Shown here piece after piece: positions 33,642 to 41,619 of a stretch of DNA of 64,000 nt (the stretch's first letter is position 1; every line of letters starts with the position of its first letter). The DNA lies in NCBI GenBank assembly GCA_903901425.1, contig CAIURC010000158.1, forward strand, positions 39,020 through 103,019, in the 5' to 3' direction. The translations under genes and the position numbers were made by a program. The notes below the pieces were generated by a model. It did not search any database, was not told where the DNA came from, and saw nothing but the letters and a program-made list of their open reading frames with translations. The stretch is from an uncultured Spartobacteria bacterium (GTDB lineage: Bacteria; Verrucomicrobiota; Verrucomicrobiia; Chthoniobacterales; Chthoniobacteraceae).

Positions 33642-34780
33642 GCAAACACCTCCTGGTAAAATGCAGCAAAATCAGCGGGTCCGACTGGCCGGGGATTGAA
33701 GGTGGCGGTCCACTGACGGGCAGCTTCCTCCGCAAGCACCGGAACCAGGGACGGCTCAAGCGTGTACTTGCGCCTCTCGACTCGCATTCCGGCAGCATCC
33801 AAGACCTCCTCCACGCGCTCGACCAGCTCCTCAATCGAACGGATCCCGGCTGCGGCTGCGTGTTCCATGTACATCGCACGGACCCGGGGGTCAGCCGCGT
33901 TGAACCGGATCACAGCGGGCAGCATGATCCCCACGGCATGTCCATGGACCATTCCAAGGTGTGCCGTCAGAGGGTTTGCCGCGGAATGTGCAGCCCCCAG
34001 CATCGAGTTTTCAATCGCAGTGCCCGCAAATGCCGCGCCAATCTGCATCGCGGCACGGGCCGTCAGGTCCTCGGGTTGGTCAAGCACCTGCTCCAACCCC
34101 TGCATGCAGAGCCGGAACGCTTCCCGCGAAAACATCGCAGACAACACTGTCCGCTTCTTGGTCACCGCCGTCTCCAACGCGTGCGCCAGTGCATCCACGC
34201 CGGTGCACGCCGTCACCCGCAGGGGTTGGGACAAGGTCAAAAGCGGGTCCAGGATCGCCACGCGGGCCGCCGCCTTCGGATCCCCGCACGCCATCTTCTG
34301 ATGCGTGTCCGCATCCGAAATCAGGGCAAACGACTGGCATTCGCTCCCGGTGCCGGCCGTGGTCGGGATGGCAATCAAAGGCAACATCGGTTTGGTCGCC
34401 TTGCCCACACCCCAGTAGTCGTGGATCCTGCCACCGTTGGTGAGCAGAAAATTGGCGCCCTTGGCGGTGTCCATGCTGCTGCCGCCGCCCAGGCCCACCA
34501 GAAAATCGGCATCCAGAGCGCGCGCCGCCTCCACACAGCAGTCCACGTCTGCCGTCGTCGGGTTCTCGCGGACCCCCTCAAACACACGGACTTGGATCCC
34601 TGCCGCCTCCAAGGACGCCACTGCCCGCGACGGATGTCCCGCCGAGGCGATCCCGCGGTCTGTCACCAACAAAACGCGGTGCGCTCCCAAGTCGCGGGCC
34701 AGCGCCCCCACTTTTTCTAGACTGTCTGTGCCGGAAATAATCCGGGTTGCCGGCTGGTAGTCAAAAGGGGAGACGGGCAT
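33638..34780 (-). CDS. iron-containing (group III) alcohol dehydrogenase
   Basis: 380 aa from the ATG at 34780 (MPVSPFDYQPATRIISG). The NAD(P) motif DFLVGLGGGSSMDTAKGANF (G-G-G-S-x-x-D) and the metal site NSMLGAAHSAANPLTAHLGM plus VHGHAVGIMLPAVIRFN (three His in the Fe-ADH order) are intact. These enzymes reduce an aldehyde or ketone with NAD(P)H using Fe2+ or Zn2+. It follows the aldehyde dehydrogenase gene by 41 bp, so the two probably interconvert one aldehyde between alcohol and acid. It overlaps the propeller-A start by 4 bp. Confidence 0.93.
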   Translation of the reverse strand: MPVSPFDYQPATRIISGTDSLEKVGALARDLGAHRVLLVTDRGIASAGHPSRAVASLEAAGIQVRVFEGVRENPTTADVDCCVEAARALDADFLVGLGGGSSMDTAKGANFLLTNGGRIHDYWGVGKATKPMLPLIAIPTTAGTGSECQSFALISDADTHQKMACGDPKAAARVAILDPLLTLSQPLRVTACTGVDALAHALETAVTKKRTVLSAMFSREAFRLCMQGLEQVLDQPEDLTARAAMQIGAAFAGTAIENSMLGAAHSAANPLTAHLGMVHGHAVGIMLPAVIRFNAADPRVRAMYMEHAAAAGIRSIEELVERVEEVLDAAGMRVERRKYTLEPSLVPVLAEEAARQWTATFNPRPVGPADFAAFYQEVFA

Positions 34781-34821
34781 TCGGGGAGGAAACAGGGGGT
34801 TCAGAAAATTGGACCCGGCTT

Positions 34822-36255
34822 TCACCAAGCCCGCTCAATGGAGCGCCGCCGGTAGAGGAACTCAAACATGTTTCCTTCATGCGGCTGGTCCCAGGAGATC
34901 TTCATGGTCGACACCGGCCCAAGGTTCAATCGCTCAATCAACGGCGAGTCGAGCAGGTGCGCGGTGAAAACCGGGTCCTTGGTGATCGCGGAGACCACCA
35001 GGGACGGCCCGATCTTGGAAAGCATCTCGGACTGTGGAACCTCGACCACGCTCGCATACGGACACAGAAACTCACGGTTCGAAAGCGGGTGCGCAAACGA
35101 ATCGCAGCGCACGACCGTGGGCCGCAGATAGGTCCCGCCCTCAAACTCCACTTTCCGCGCACCGCCCCTGTACCGGGCAGTGACATCCTCGGCACCCGGC
35201 GTCTGCAGGCCGTCTTCAATTGCCGCATCGATAAACTCCGCCATCTTCGGATTCGCGAACCCTGAAAGCTTCGCGTTTTCGTCCTCGGGCGGAAGAGGTG
35301 TCACCGGTCCGAGCCGCTGTGCGAGCGCATCGGCAATCGCCGCGCCGTGCCGGGGCACAACCACGGCGGATGCGTTCACACAGGAACGTCCGCCGTTGTC
35401 GGCGATCGACTGCGCGATCAAGTCGATGTACTCCGGCCAGCGGTCCACTTCGTCCTCTCCGATCAACACTTTGCTGAAACCGGGACCGTGAACCGAGAAC
35501 TTCGGATTGTTCCGGTACTGTTCGACGGTATTTGCGTCGCCGAAAATCAGGGCACGTCCACAAAGCTTCATGACCTCGCCGGAGCCCTCGTGGTCGGTGG
35601 GATAGAATCCGAACGCTTCAGCAGGCGCGCCCGCCGCGATGAACGCCTGGATCAAGCGGTAAGGCGTCCAAGGTTCCTCGCGGCCGGGCTTGATCACCAC
35701 AGGGGTCTTGAGCGCAATCGCCGGCAGCCACAGGGAATTCACAGCCGGCGAGTTGCTGGGCATGATCAACCCGAGCGCGTTGGTGGTTGGATAATAGCTG
35801 ACCGCAGCTCCACTCTGCTCACCGTACCCGCGGTCGATCACGTCCAGGGGAAGGCCGCGCGTCAAGCCGTTCAGCACCGTGCCGATGTGGGTGAGCGCGT
35901 AATGAATCTTGGTCATGTTCCGCCGGACCATGACAAACGGAAGGCCGCTGGTAGCCGAAAGCGTCCGGACGTAATCGTCCGCGGACTGCATGTGTCCGCC
36001 GTCGCCCAGGGGAAGCGTGCCCTCCAGAAACAACTCGCCAGCCTTGGCCGAGATGGCAATCAGCTCGGCCGTTGAAAATTTCCGGAGCGCCTCGCGGGCC
36101 TGGCCGACGCGTGCGAGGTCCTTGCGGAGGATACCGGCGTTGACCTGGCTGACAACGGCCATGGCTTGGCCGGTGCGGTGGTTGAGGACCTCGTTGGTAT
36201 CCAGGGAGCGGTACGGGACGCCACGGCGGAGAGCGGGGAGATGGGGCAGGTTCAT
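34822..36255 (-). CDS. aldehyde dehydrogenase-like protein, first gene of 12-gene operon
   Basis: 477 aa from the ATG at 36255 (MNLPHLPALRRGVPYR). The ALDH pattern includes GLIMPSNSPAVNSLWLPAIA, TPVVIKPGREEPWTPYRLIQ, and the catalytic Cys region IADNGGRSCVNASAVVVP. The usual ELGGK glutamate loop is not obvious, placing it in a divergent clade. It should oxidise an aldehyde to an acid or acyl derivative with NAD(P). A sigma70-like promoter 14-42 bp upstream suggests it leads the operon. The paired Fe-alcohol dehydrogenase is encoded 41 bp downstream. Confidence 0.88.
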   Translation of the reverse strand: MNLPHLPALRRGVPYRSLDTNEVLNHRTGQAMAVVSQVNAGILRKDLARVGQAREALRKFSTAELIAISAKAGELFLEGTLPLGDGGHMQSADDYVRTLSATSGLPFVMVRRNMTKIHYALTHIGTVLNGLTRGLPLDVIDRGYGEQSGAAVSYYPTTNALGLIMPSNSPAVNSLWLPAIALKTPVVIKPGREEPWTPYRLIQAFIAAGAPAEAFGFYPTDHEGSGEVMKLCGRALIFGDANTVEQYRNNPKFSVHGPGFSKVLIGEDEVDRWPEYIDLIAQSIADNGGRSCVNASAVVVPRHGAAIADALAQRLGPVTPLPPEDENAKLSGFANPKMAEFIDAAIEDGLQTPGAEDVTARYRGGARKVEFEGGTYLRPTVVRCDSFAHPLSNREFLCPYASVVEVPQSEMLSKIGPSLVVSAITKDPVFTAHLLDSPLIERLNLGPVSTMKISWDQPHEGNMFEFLYRRRSIERAW

Positions 36256-36268
36256 GGGCGAGTCCGAC

Positions 36269-36297
36269 TTTATACGTCTGCGTATTAATTCCGCCAA
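36269..36297 (-). promoter_or_regulatory. sigma70-like promoter with inverted repeat, before the 12-gene operon
   Basis: On the minus strand, TTGGCG (36292-36297) and TATAAA (36269-36274) are separated by exactly 17 bp. Transcription would start about 7 bases before the aldehyde dehydrogenase ATG, so the message would be nearly leaderless. The spacer and -10 contain the inverted repeat ATACG-N4-CGTAT (36272-36285), a possible repressor site. Confidence 0.5.
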
Positions 36298-36334
36298 GCT
36301 TTTTTTCCGCCTCTCACCCCCCAGACACCACCCC

Positions 36335-37615
36335 TCATTTCACCAGCCGCACCCCACCCCAAATCCCGTACTGCTGCCTCGGATCCCCGCCTTTCCCCAC
36401 CACCTCCAACCGGATCCGCTCCACCTCGCTGAGCGGCACTCGAAACTCCACGGCCGGTTCGTCTCCCCGAACCACACGCTCCCAGAGAACGGCATCCCCA
36501 TTCAGCACCCGAAACTCCAAAACGCCTGCCCCCCCGAATTCCGCGTGCAGACCTGCCGTGCCCTCTATCCAGCGGAACACGCCCGCTGGAAGCCAGTAAC
36601 TCAGGGAGCTTCTGCCCCCGGCCGCGATTCCATCGCCAAAGACCTGAGCCTCGTCCTTTCCTGCAACCCGGAGTTTCAATGGCTGCCTTTTGCCGTCTCG
36701 ACGCAGATACCCGTGCGTGACCGGCCCCCATTCCGGCGCACTGAAAAATGTGCTTTGAGGGTAAAACAAACTGGGCGCTTCGAGGGGCCAGAAGGTGCCG
36801 ATGCCTGCGGAAGCCACGCCCTCGCGTTCCGCAGCGGAGACCTGTCCAGAGCCGACGGCAAGCACGGTATGCACCAGATCAGCCACGACTTCCGCATCCA
36901 CGCGCGCCGCTCGCAATTGATGTTCGGTGACGCGGGCGGTGTCTTTGGCGTACAGAGCTTCCACCACGGGCAGAGTCACGCTCCGCGCATGGACAATTGC
37001 CTCGTGGATCCGGTGCTGGACCCGCCATGCCATTTCCGGAACGGTTTCCCCGAGAAAGCGGGGCTGGTACCCCTCGAGCGTGAACTCCAGACGCCCGTTC
37101 TCGACCAACCCGTGCAGCAGCTGATCTCCATGCTCTGCGGGCGGTGGCAGGAACTGCTGGAGCAACTGGAACTGGTTGTCGCCCGGCAGAACATGGGACG
37201 GGCTCCCGTAATCCTCCACCAGATGACAGAGGGTTCCGAGATACCGGGCCGCATCGCCTTTCCTGCCCCCTTTTACCGCGTCCACCGCCTGTCCCAGAAA
37301 ATGGCGGAGCACCTCGGCGTACTCCAACGGTTCGGTCGGCAGATGCAGGATTTTCAGGTAAACCTCGCCCGGTCTGGAGGGCAGGGTCGCGTATCGCGCG
37401 TTGGCCCGGTCCGTGAAGACCCGGTCCGGGATCAGGCAGTAATCGTTCCAGAGCGGCTCCAGTTCGGGTCCCAGCCATTCCCGTTCCCCGGAAGTCAATG
37501 CGCCGAGTGCCGCCCGCGTGATGTCCTTGTGCGGCTCACCCCAGCCCAGCGCGGCGCTGGAACAGCCCACCCACACTGTCCACACCACCATCAGCCGCTG
37601 GATCGCCCGGAGCAT
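36335..37615 (-). CDS. secreted zinc phospholipase C/S1-P1-nuclease-like protein with NPCBM domain
   Basis: 426 aa with a signal peptide ending about LGWG; the mature Trp at the start (WGEPHKDITRAAL) is the N-terminal zinc ligand feature of the PLC/S1-P1 fold. Further ligand-type His/Asp occur in YLGTLCHLVEDYGSPSHVLPG (H-x3-D ... H) and later His of MAWRVQHRIHEAIVHA. The C-terminal 140 residues form an NPCBM-like sugar-binding domain (FRWIEGTAGLHAEFGGAGVL, then WERVVRGDEPAVEFRV). The likely role is hydrolysis of phosphoesters in lipid or nucleic acid, held on glycans. The catalytic activity is inferred from the fold. It is separated from the operon promoter by only about 40 bp but reads in the same direction. 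Confidence 0.8.
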   Translation of the reverse strand: MLRAIQRLMVVWTVWVGCSSAALGWGEPHKDITRAALGALTSGEREWLGPELEPLWNDYCLIPDRVFTDRANARYATLPSRPGEVYLKILHLPTEPLEYAEVLRHFLGQAVDAVKGGRKGDAARYLGTLCHLVEDYGSPSHVLPGDNQFQLLQQFLPPPAEHGDQLLHGLVENGRLEFTLEGYQPRFLGETVPEMAWRVQHRIHEAIVHARSVTLPVVEALYAKDTARVTEHQLRAARVDAEVVADLVHTVLAVGSGQVSAAEREGVASAGIGTFWPLEAPSLFYPQSTFFSAPEWGPVTHGYLRRDGKRQPLKLRVAGKDEAQVFGDGIAAGGRSSLSYWLPAGVFRWIEGTAGLHAEFGGAGVLEFRVLNGDAVLWERVVRGDEPAVEFRVPLSEVERIRLEVVGKGGDPRQQYGIWGGVRLVK

Positions 37616-37837
37616 TTAAAAAGGGGGTAAAACCGTCCACAGCCCCCGAAGCCAGGATGCGGGAACGGCAGATGCGAGCAAGGATATGGCCCCGCCGGTT
37701 GCAGGGCACGCTGAAAAGATCCCGCAGCGGGGGTGTGCGGACAGCCAACGGATCCGAACACACCGCCAAAGATCCCCTCCATCCCCCCTGCAATTCAGCC
37801 GGAACCGGAATCGCAGGAGTGCCTTGAGGACCGTCCG

Positions 37838-39673
37838 TTACTGGAAATGGATGTTCTCCGCCTTGAGCACCTCAAAGATGTGGCGCAAAAGGGTGCGGTA
37901 GTGCTGCTGCACCACAGCGCTGAGCGACTCGTTCTCCAGGGCGAGAAAATCCGCGTAATCCTCCTGCAGCTTCAAGCCAAGCAGAACCCGGAGCTGCTGA
38001 TCTGGATCGGGCGCAGGCCCCTCGGTATGCGCTCCGAGACTGGCAGCGCGGTCCTCGGCATCCTTGCTGATTTCCTCCACACGCGCCTGGAGCTCGGTGA
38101 TCCGGGCCTCCAATTGGAGGTTGAGCCGGGTCAGTTCCTCGTTGGAGGGCGCACCCGGGAGTGGAACGGGTTTGTCGGTCCGGCGTTCCCGTCGGGAGTC
38201 ATCCTCGCGCTGGCGGAGTTTGGCCTGTGCGGTACTCAGTTCGGTGCGGAGCGACTGGACGTGGGTCTCAATCTGGCGGAGGGTTTCAGACAGGTTGAAA
38301 GTCTGGCGCCCCTGATAGACCGGACGCTCGCGGCGCCCAGACTCCTCCCTCGGCTCCCTCGGCTCCCGCGCTTCTCGCGAATCGCGCTGAGTCACGCGCT
38401 GCGGCCTCGGCTCATAGACGGGTCTCGGCTTGCGCGGCTTGGGTTCCTCCGTCACCGGCTCTTCGTCGTCTTCCTCCTCGTCGTCGTCCGCGTCCTCCTC
38501 CTCAAAATCACCGCCATCTGCCGCCTCTCCAGAATCATGCTCCGGCGCTGTTGAACCGTCGGCATCCGGATCCGAACCGTTGGATTCGGCATTTGGAACA
38601 GACTCCGCATCAAGAGCGGGCGCAGTTTCTGCCGGAGACAGACCCTGAGTGTCGTCCTCGGAGGCTTCCTCGGAATCGGCTTTTTCTCGGGTCCGAACGG
38701 GTTTCAGGAGCGCGAGGATGGATTCTGGAAGGTTTTTGACTTCCTTCCGGATGGCGCTCTGCCACTTAAAGCTCATCCGTGAGAGTCCCTTGGGCAGGAC
38801 GGCAAGCGTGGTTTCTGGGAGCTTGGACAGGAGATCCGCATCGCCCGCCCAGCGGAGCAGGCTCAGGAGCGGGACCGGGGGCGTGGGCTGGGAAAACGCG
38901 GAGCCGATGGCGCACTGGGCGATGAGATCGGCTTCCGCGGGTTTAAGCTCGGAGAGGGTTATCTGGAGGATCCAGGGTTTCGCCTTGCCGATGAAGACGT
39001 TGTTGAAGATCTGGGCATTTTTCGGCGTGACCGCGCCGGTTTCCTTGTCCCGGAGTTCTTTGCAGACAGCGACGAGAAGTTTGAGGCCGGTGTCCGGGTC
39101 GAGTTTGAACAGGGCGCGAGCCAGACTGAGCCTGAGTCTGCGGCTGGCCTCGCTCTCGTCCTCGGCGAGGGCGCGGAGCAGTTGGGAGCGAGCACTGGCC
39201 TTCATGGCGGCCCATGAGTTCTCAACGGCGCGGACACCCACGATCCACGGGATTTTGGCGAAAACCGGTGTGGCTTGGGAAAGCGGCTCCTTGCCCGCGA
39301 GGAGGGCGGCCCTGAGCAGCCCGCACATCCGTTCCTCGTCCGCCACAGAAAGCCGGGCAGCCTGACAGCGGTTGGCAAGGTCCTCGAGTTGAACCAAATC
39401 AAATGGCTCGGCTGGCGCTTCAGAATCCGCCGGGTCTTCGGGCGTTTCGGCCCCGGGTTCGGCCAAAGATTCAGCAGCGGGTTCGACCAAGGGAGCTTCC
39501 GACGCCTCAGCCGCCTCAGGCACCACGGGAGGAAGATCGGATTCGGCCGGTGCCGGTTCGTGCTGGGAAGCGGGAATGGAATTTGCGGTTGGCACCTGGG
39601 AATCCTGCGTATCGGAGCCGGGGGTCGGTTCGTCCGGGGGAGGAGTGGGTTCCAAATGGGAGTCGTTCTGCAT
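37838..39673 (-). CDS. large coiled-coil protein with acidic linker, 611 aa
   Basis: Unrecognised family. Order of parts: residues 1-95 Pro/Glu/Ala-rich and likely disordered; about 96-330 helical (LLRAALLAGKEPLSQATPVF, LRLSLARALFKLDPDTGLKL) with HEAT-like character; about 330-410 highly acidic (a run with DADDDEEEDDEE near 396); an Arg-rich segment (RQTFNLSETLRQI precedes it) to about 480; a coiled coil near 475-540 (TLRQIETHVQSLRTELSTAQ); and a conserved-looking C-terminus ending LRHIFEVLKAENIHFQ. No signal peptide, so cytoplasmic. It diverges from recA, with starts 154 bp apart. It could be an RNA- or protein-binding scaffold; that is guesswork. Confidence 0.75.
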   Translation of the reverse strand: MQNDSHLEPTPPPDEPTPGSDTQDSQVPTANSIPASQHEPAPAESDLPPVVPEAAEASEAPLVEPAAESLAEPGAETPEDPADSEAPAEPFDLVQLEDLANRCQAARLSVADEERMCGLLRAALLAGKEPLSQATPVFAKIPWIVGVRAVENSWAAMKASARSQLLRALAEDESEASRRLRLSLARALFKLDPDTGLKLLVAVCKELRDKETGAVTPKNAQIFNNVFIGKAKPWILQITLSELKPAEADLIAQCAIGSAFSQPTPPVPLLSLLRWAGDADLLSKLPETTLAVLPKGLSRMSFKWQSAIRKEVKNLPESILALLKPVRTREKADSEEASEDDTQGLSPAETAPALDAESVPNAESNGSDPDADGSTAPEHDSGEAADGGDFEEEDADDDEEEDDEEPVTEEPKPRKPRPVYEPRPQRVTQRDSREAREPREPREESGRRERPVYQGRQTFNLSETLRQIETHVQSLRTELSTAQAKLRQREDDSRRERRTDKPVPLPGAPSNEELTRLNLQLEARITELQARVEEISKDAEDRAASLGAHTEGPAPDPDQQLRVLLGLKLQEDYADFLALENESLSAVVQQHYRTLLRHIFEVLKAENIHFQ

Positions 39674-39817
39674 GGCTGGAAAAAGTCAGGCTTACAGAAG
39701 GGCCGGCGTGGGGAGAACGCGAGCAAAAACCGGGGTAGGCCGCATCGGGGGGAGACGAGAAAAGTGGGGTCCGGGACCGGTTTTGCACTGGCGGAGATGA
39801 ACGGGGCATGAATAGAC

Positions 39818-39837
39818 TAGTGCACATATGGTCACTA
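39818..39837. promoter_or_regulatory. imperfect palindrome across the recA start codon
   Basis: TAGTGCACATATGGTCACTA: 8 of 10 positions pair between half-sites. It overlaps the ATG at 39828-39830. No Shine-Dalgarno is visible upstream. It could be a repressor site controlling recA, but no motif can be named. Confidence 0.25.
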
Positions 39838-40862
39838 AATCGGAGGCTTCTGAAGAGAGTCGGGTGCAGGCTGCGCGGAACAAAAACCTGGATCTGGCGA
39901 TCCAACAAATTGCGAAAGACTTTGGGGACGGCGCGATCATGCGTCTGGGCGAGAACAAGCAGATGGATGTGGAGGCGATCCCGACTGGGAACATTCTGAT
40001 TGACCGTGCCCTCGGAGTAGGCGGGTTTCCAAGGGGCCGAATCTGCGAGGTTTTTGGGCCGGAATCCTCCGGGAAAACGACTTTGACGCTGACGTTGATT
40101 GCGCAGGCGCAGAAGCTTGGGGGTCTGGCGGCATTCATCGATGTGGAACACGCCTTGGACCCGCAGTATGCGCGGAAACTCGGTGTGAATCTGGACGAGC
40201 TTCTGGTTTCCCAGCCCAGTTCCGGGGAAGAAGCCCTTCGGATCTGCGAGACCTTGGTGCGGTCCAACGCTCTGGACGTGATCGTGCTGGATTCCGTGGC
40301 GGCGTTGGTGACCAAGGCGGAGTTGGAGGGCGAGATTGGGGACACCACCGTGGGCGCCCAAGCCCGGCTCATGAGTGCAGCCCTGCGCAAACTCACCTCG
40401 CTTATTTCCAAGGCCAGCACCATCTGCGTGTTCACCAACCAGATCCGGGAAAAGATTGGGGTCATGTTTGGCAACCCGGAAACCACACCCGGCGGCAAGG
40501 CGCTCAAGTTTTACGCCAGTGTCCGGTGCGACATCCGGCGGATCGGTGCGATCAAACAGGCGGACGGCACCGTGACTGGGAACCGGACCAAACTGAAGGT
40601 GGTGAAAAACAAGGTGGCGCCGCCATTTGCAGAGGCGGAGTTCGACATCATGTACAACGAGGGGATCAGTTCGACCGGGGCGCTTTTGGATCTTGCGATT
40701 GAACAGGGCCTGATCGAGAAGCGCGGCTCTTGGCTGAGCTACAAGGGCGCACAACTTGCCCAAGGCCGGGATGCGGCCAAGGAAGTGCTCAAGTCCAACG
40801 AAGACCTCTACAAAGAGCTCTACGCCTCCGTTCAGGAGAAACTCGACGCCGAAAAGAAGTAG
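39828..40862 (+). CDS. recA: recombinase RecA
   Basis: 344 aa, normal length. Walker [10 protein letters not shown] (about residues 68-76), the conserved [13 protein letters not shown] (with His instead of the usual Ala-Glu order typical of RecA), the L1/L2 DNA-binding loops including [13 protein letters not shown] and [20 protein letters not shown], and Walker [11 protein letters not shown] are intact. RecA pairs homologous DNA and drives LexA self-cleavage. The first possible in-frame start after the TAG at 39813 is the ATG at 39828, so the start is secure. The gene is followed by a hairpin at 40909-40939. Confidence 0.98.
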   Translation: MVTKSEASEESRVQAARNKNLDLAIQQIAKDFGDGAIMRLGENKQMDVEAIPTGNILIDRALGVGGFPRGRICEVFGPESSGKTTLTLTLIAQAQKLGGLAAFIDVEHALDPQYARKLGVNLDELLVSQPSSGEEALRICETLVRSNALDVIVLDSVAALVTKAELEGEIGDTTVGAQARLMSAALRKLTSLISKASTICVFTNQIREKIGVMFGNPETTPGGKALKFYASVRCDIRRIGAIKQADGTVTGNRTKLKVVKNKVAPPFAEAEFDIMYNEGISSTGALLDLAIEQGLIEKRGSWLSYKGAQLAQGRDAAKEVLKSNEDLYKELYASVQEKLDAEKK

Positions 40863-40908
40863 AAGGGCGTCACCCCCGGGGTGGAAACACCCCACGCGGC
40901 GCCCCTAG

Positions 40909-40939
40909 AGCCCAGCCCCTCCTCCCGCGGGGCTGGGCT
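40909..40939 (+). terminator. recA terminator hairpin
   Basis: Perfect 11-bp inverted repeat (40909-40919 and 40929-40939) with a 9-base loop, 47 bp after the recA stop. The T-tract after it is weak (CTTTGCC type), so it may be a rho-assisted or weak terminator. Confidence 0.6.
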
Positions 40940-40992
40940 TTGCCCGTGGCACAGCGATTTGTTGCGCGCAGGAGGAGAACTAGGCGAGGAAC

Positions 40993-41030
40993 AAAAAAAG
41001 CGCCGCCTCCCTGTGAGGGAAGCGGCGCCA
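40993..41030 (-). terminator. terminator of the EF-hand gene
   Basis: GC-rich stem of about 13 bp with a short loop in the CGCCGCCTCCC...GGGAAGCGGCG region, followed on the minus strand by seven T (the A-run at 40993-40999). It lies 66 bp past the stop of the EF-hand gene. Confidence 0.8.
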
Positions 41031-41095
41031 GAATTTTTAGGAGGCCTTGAAAACCGTGCGCTGTTCAAAGCGCACCTGAATTCAAGAGGCGCACC

Positions 41096-41401
41096 TTAGT
41101 TGGCGGCTTTTTCCTTCTTCTTGCCACCGCCAGCGGTCATCTCTTCGAGGGAGAGTTTGCCGTCGCCGTTTTTGTCGTGCTTCTTGAAGGACTCTTCGGC
41201 TTTTGCCGGATCCTTTTTCCCGGCGGGCCCCGCCTTGTACTCGTCGAGGCTCAGGGAGCCGTCGTTGTTGGTGTCGAGCTTCTTGAACATCTCCTCGGGG
41301 TTGGCCTTCGGCTTGCCTTCGCCCTTGGGCTTTTCATCAGCGGCAAACGCAGCCGTGGAGGCGAGGGCGAACAGGGCGAGGGTGAGTGGGAACAGTTTCA
41401 T
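41096..41401 (-). CDS. secreted EF-hand calcium-binding protein
   Basis: 101 aa with a signal peptide (MKLFPLTLALFALASTAAFA). Two EF-hand loops, FKKLDTNNDGSLSLDEYKAG and FKKHDKNGDGKLSLEEMTAG, each carry the D-x-(N/D)-x-D-G-x-(L)-x-x-x-E Ca-binding pattern. The tail is Lys/Gly-rich. It should bind two Ca2+ in the periplasm or outside; partners unknown. The gene is monocistronic, bounded by its own terminator. Confidence 0.88.
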   Translation of the reverse strand: MKLFPLTLALFALASTAAFAADEKPKGEGKPKANPEEMFKKLDTNNDGSLSLDEYKAGPAGKKDPAKAEESFKKHDKNGDGKLSLEEMTAGGGKKKEKAAN

Positions 41402-41619
41402 GTCTGGTTTTGGGTTGAACTAATTTTTTTGGATTTCGCTCCGGACAGTCCACCGCGCCGGGCACACACCCGGCCGGGTCCAGTCTGGGGTTTCATTCCT
41501 GCGGCATCCGGAGGTCAGGACCCTTGAGGGTCACCATCCACCGGGCCGCAGAAAAAGGAACCACACACATCGACGGAGGTTGCGCGGGAAAATTCAAGCA
41601 TTGCAAAAAAAGTGCGGTT

